Source: Nitrogeniibacter aestuarii
GTDB lineage: Bacteria > Pseudomonadota > Gammaproteobacteria > Burkholderiales > Rhodocyclaceae
DNA length: 64,000 nt
Reading direction: 5' to 3'
Assembly: GCF_017309585.1 (NCBI RefSeq)
Contig: NZ_CP071321.1
Coordinates: 558,001-622,000 of the forward strand
In this document: piece after piece, positions 61,228-64,000 of the stretch
Position numbering within the stretch: position 1 is the first letter of the stretch
Layout of the letters: every line of letters starts with the position of its first letter
Made by a program: the position numbers and the translations under genes
The notes under the pieces: model-generated
The model's input: the letters and a program-made list of their open reading frames with translations, nothing else
Told to the model about the DNA's origin: nothing
The model's database searches: none

Positions 61228-63072
61228 ATGGAAGAGACCGATCACAAACTCGAATGCGAAGTACAGGGTCAGCTGACCGAGTTGCTCTTTCGCAATGCGC
61301 TGGTGGCACTCATCGCCAATCTGGTGACCGGGGCCATGCTGGCTTATGTGAATGTCTCCATTCATGCCGCCTGGCAGCCGGCGCTGCTGTGGTGGATGGG
61401 CCTGGCCGCCGCTGCGCTGGGGCGCTACGCCCATGCACGGCTGTTTCAACGCAGGCGTCCCGATGCGCTCAGTGCCAGTCGCTGGCGACATCGCTACGTC
61501 GCGCTCACCGGGCTGGTCGCCGCGGTGTGGGGGGGCGGGGCCGTGATGTTCATGTGGACAGCGCCGGATACCGCAAGACTGTTCACCGGCCTGCTCGTCG
61601 CCGGGCTGGTGGCCGGTTCTGCGACCGTGCTCGCACCGGTGCTGTCGGCCTTGTACTGGTTTACCGGCTTGATCAGCGTGCCGCTGCTGCTCTCCATCCT
61701 CTGGAACGCCAGTGCGCCGATCCATGTCGGATTCGCGCTGATCGTGGTGGTCATGACCCTGGCCATCTTCTCGAGCGCTCGCTACCTGCACCAGACCATC
61801 AGGGCCTCGATTCTGCTCGGGCTCGAGCGCGGGAACATGGTCAGCCGGCTGGAGGAGGCCAACAGCGCCATCGAGGCCGCCAACAACGCCAAGAGTGCCT
61901 TTCTGGCGACCATGTCGCATGAAATCCGCACGCCCCTCAATGGCATCCTGGGCATGGCCCAGGCCCTGAAGAGCGCCGACACGCTCAGTGCCGAGCAGCG
62001 GAAGGACTATGCGGGCGTGATTCTGGACTCCGGCCAGCTCCTGCTCGCCATTCTCAACGATATCCTCGACATCTCGCGCATTGAGGCGGGACGGATGGCC
62101 TTGTCGGCAACACCGATGGCAGTCGAGCCCTGGCTGATGGACACGGTGCGCGCCTTCGAGCCGGTTGCGCAGGGCAAGGGCCTGTGCTTGAGCGCCACGT
62201 GGCACGGGCCGCCCGAACGGCGGTACTCCGCGGACGCCTTGCGGCTGCGCCAGATGCTGTCGAATCTCATCAACAATGCGGTCAAGTTCACTGCCCAGGG
62301 GGCAGTCCAGGTCGATGCGACCGAGCTCGAGGCCGAGGGTGGGCGGGCCGTGCTGCAAGTGCGCGTCACGGACACCGGGGTCGGCATGAGCCAGTCGGTG
62401 CAGGATCGATTGTTCGTCCCATTCACCCAGGCGGACAGCTCGATCACGCGCGAGTACGGCGGTAGTGGTCTGGGCTTGTCCATCGTGCGGCGACTTGCGC
62501 AGCTCATGGGGGGCGAGATCAGCGTACGCAGTGCGCCGGACGAGGGGGCCTGCTTCATGTTCGAGGTGCCGGTCGAGATCGACCGTGAGTCGACGCTATC
62601 GCTCCCGGCCGTCCCCGACAGGCCCGCGCCAGCGGCCGCGACGGTGAGTGCCCCGGAGACGGTGGTCGCGGGTGCGCCGGTGCTGCTGGTGGACGACAAC
62701 CCGATCAATCGCAGAGTGGCCGAGATCATGCTCGGGCAGTTCGGCCTCGAGGTCGTACAGGCGACCAACGGGCAGGAGTGTCTCGATCGACTCGACGCGG
62801 GACTGCGGCCGGTCTTCATTCTCATGGATGTGCAGATGCCGGTGCTGGACGGGCTGAGCGCCACCCGGCTCATCCGCGAGCGGGAGGCCCGCGAATATTG
62901 TCGCCGTACCCCGGTCATCGCGCTGACCGGTGGCGTGTTCGAGGACGATGCCACCCGGTGTCGGGATGCCGGCATGGACGATTTCCTCGCCAAGCCCCTC
63001 GATGCGACACAGTTCAGACGCGTGGTGACACGATGGCTGGACGGCGCGGGCGCGCCCACCGCCGACAGCTAA
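61228..63072 (+). CDS. Hybrid histidine kinase with multi-helix membrane sensor
   Basis: 614 residues. N-terminal ~190 residues form about six to seven membrane helices without a sizeable periplasmic loop, so sensing is within the membrane. HisKA with His231 (MSHEIRTPLNG), HATPase (NLINNAVKF; DTGVGM; GGSGLGLSI) and a receiver domain with Asp534 (ILMDVQMP) follow. No PAS or Hpt domain. ATG 61228 is the first well-placed start (weak GGAACAGG upstream). Together with the kinase on the other side and the receiver at 43438, it may feed a phosphorelay. Confidence 0.9.
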   Translation: MEETDHKLECEVQGQLTELLFRNALVALIANLVTGAMLAYVNVSIHAAWQPALLWWMGLAAAALGRYAHARLFQRRRPDALSASRWRHRYVALTGLVAAVWGGGAVMFMWTAPDTARLFTGLLVAGLVAGSATVLAPVLSALYWFTGLISVPLLLSILWNASAPIHVGFALIVVVMTLAIFSSARYLHQTIRASILLGLERGNMVSRLEEANSAIEAANNAKSAFLATMSHEIRTPLNGILGMAQALKSADTLSAEQRKDYAGVILDSGQLLLAILNDILDISRIEAGRMALSATPMAVEPWLMDTVRAFEPVAQGKGLCLSATWHGPPERRYSADALRLRQMLSNLINNAVKFTAQGAVQVDATELEAEGGRAVLQVRVTDTGVGMSQSVQDRLFVPFTQADSSITREYGGSGLGLSIVRRLAQLMGGEISVRSAPDEGACFMFEVPVEIDRESTLSLPAVPDRPAPAAATVSAPETVVAGAPVLLVDDNPINRRVAEIMLGQFGLEVVQATNGQECLDRLDAGLRPVFILMDVQMPVLDGLSATRLIREREAREYCRRTPVIALTGGVFEDDATRCRDAGMDDFLAKPLDATQFRRVVTRWLDGAGAPTADS

Positions 63073-63145
63073 GGTCCCGCAGGCTGTCCCGTGTCCGTCT
63101 GGTGCCGACGCCTTCATAATGGAGGCTGGTAACGCCCGGATGCGC

Positions 63146-64000
63146 CATGACCCGTCCCATCGTCTACGCCCTGCTCGCCGCCGCCCTGTTCGGTGCCAGT
63201 ACCCCGTTTGCCAAACTGTTGCTGGGCGACGTTTCTCCGTGGTTGCTGGCCGGACTGCTTTACCTGGGCAGCGGGATCGGGCTGGGGGGCTATCGCGTCG
63301 TGCGCGACGGACAGTGGAAGCCGTCGGGCCTGACACCGGGGGAATGGCCGTGGCTGGCAGGCGCCATCGTCTTCGGCGGGGTGCTCGGGCCGCTCGCATT
63401 GATGTTCGGCCTCTCCCGGACGCCGGGGGCGGCGGCCTCCCTGTTGCTCAACCTCGAAGCCGTGCTCACTGCCGTGCTGGCGTGGTGCGTGTTCAGGGAA
63501 GCGACCGACCGTCGTGTCGTGCTGGGCATGGTGGCCATCGTGATTGGCGGGCTCTTGCTGTCATGGTCGTCCTCAGCGGGTCATGATGCCGGCAGTCTGC
63601 CGGGGCCGCTGGCCATCGTGCTTGCCTGCCTGTGCTGGGCCATCGACAACAATCTTACCCGTCAGGTATCGGCCGCGGACGCGGTGTTCATTGCCAGCGT
63701 CAAGGGCGCCGTTGCGGGCGGTGTGAATGTTGCGCTGGCGGTGATGCTCGGTGCCGACTGGCCGTCGGCCGAGCTCGTGGGCGCGACGCTGTTGGTCGGG
63801 CTGCTGGGCTACGGTGTCAGTCTGGTGATGTTCGTTCTGGCCCTGCGCGGGCTGGGCACGGCGCGCACCGGGGCCTATTTTTCGACGGCGCCCTTCATCG
63901 GCGCGGCCCTCTCGCTGGTCATGCTCGATGAAGTGGCGGGCCCCGGCTTCTGGTGGGCGACCGGTTTCATGGCAATCGGCGTCTGGCTGCACCTGAGCGA
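63146..64000 (+). CDS. EamA/DMT-family transporter (3' partial)
   Basis: Open to the end of the window (285 codons seen). Begins MTRPIVYALLAAALFGASTPFAKLLLGD, the classical EamA start, and shows repeated helices in two halves of five: LSRTPGAAASLLLNLEAVLTAVLAW and LGTARTGAYFSTAPFIGAALSLVML are the inter-repeat hallmarks. Drug/metabolite exporter; substrate unknown. The tail continues beyond base 64000 (at ...GVWLHLS). Confidence 0.88.

Overview
The window is GC-rich, densely coded, and reads like a chromosomal segment of a betaproteobacterium, most plausibly of the Rhodocyclales (Azoarcus/Thauera/Zoogloea relatives). That assignment is inferred from gene content and no taxonomic search was run: class I PHA synthase, a MerR-controlled leucine/isovalerate (liu) cluster, three TRAP-type permease sets or subunits, two-subunit bacterioferritin, a PEP-CTERM protein, PilZ and many hybrid sensor kinases. 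No rRNA, tRNA, CRISPR array, phage or transposase gene was seen.

Layout. 1-8350: end of a SPOR-domain protein, dsbA, an SDR, a patatin phospholipase behind a perfect inverted repeat, a PilZ protein, a TAXI-type TRAP receptor with its fused permease, and a BtuF-like domain protein. 8358-12000: a partial non-coding repeat, an orphan PIN-domain gene, phaC and an MBL-fold hydrolase (minus strand). 12118-28550: the liu cluster, with liuR, a terminator, a perfect 16-bp palindrome that is very probably the LiuR operator, then thioesterase, liuA, a GNAT-carbonic anhydrase fusion, thiolase, a second acyl-CoA dehydrogenase, thioesterase, kappa-GST-like isomerase, LOG protein, liuB, PaiB-like, liuC, DUF4126, VOC, liuD and liuE, then two small DUF1289 proteins and an MBL protein. 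Together these enzymes take isovaleryl-CoA to acetyl-CoA and acetoacetate; the carbonic anhydrase could feed bicarbonate to the biotin carboxylase LiuBD. Between liuD and liuE, on the opposite strand, sits a Tlde1/DUF2778-like protein overlapping a small membrane protein. The start of liuD is preceded by a partial duplication of itself.

29474-40018: three copies of a ~520-bp non-coding repeat with an inverted layout (one inverted, two in tandem) surround phoD, a bfr pair, a dctPQM TRAP operon, rapZ, a NusG-II protein and a Gx transporter. 40019-48288: VOC, dienelactone hydrolase, PrpF, LysE, a CheY-like regulator, a GMC oxidoreductase and a methylmalonate-semialdehyde dehydrogenase divergent from a LysR gene with a T-N11-A operator.

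48482-54300: an AraC regulator facing a minus-strand catabolic set (MetX-like hydrolase, SDR, type I Baeyer-Villiger monooxygenase, outer-membrane transporter-like protein). Two promoters in this set carry the same 42-bp sequence, a probable AraC operator. The set looks like alcohol to ketone to ester or lactone to acid catabolism. 54546-64000: PEP-CTERM protein, Gate-domain membrane protein, YciI protein, a PliI-like lysozyme inhibitor candidate, two hybrid histidine kinases on opposite strands and the start of an EamA transporter.

The points most worth a second look are the ~520-bp repeat family, the shared BVMO/transporter promoter element, the effector/immunity-like pair inside the liu cluster, the GNAT-carbonic anhydrase fusion and the coupled mini-ORF at liuD.
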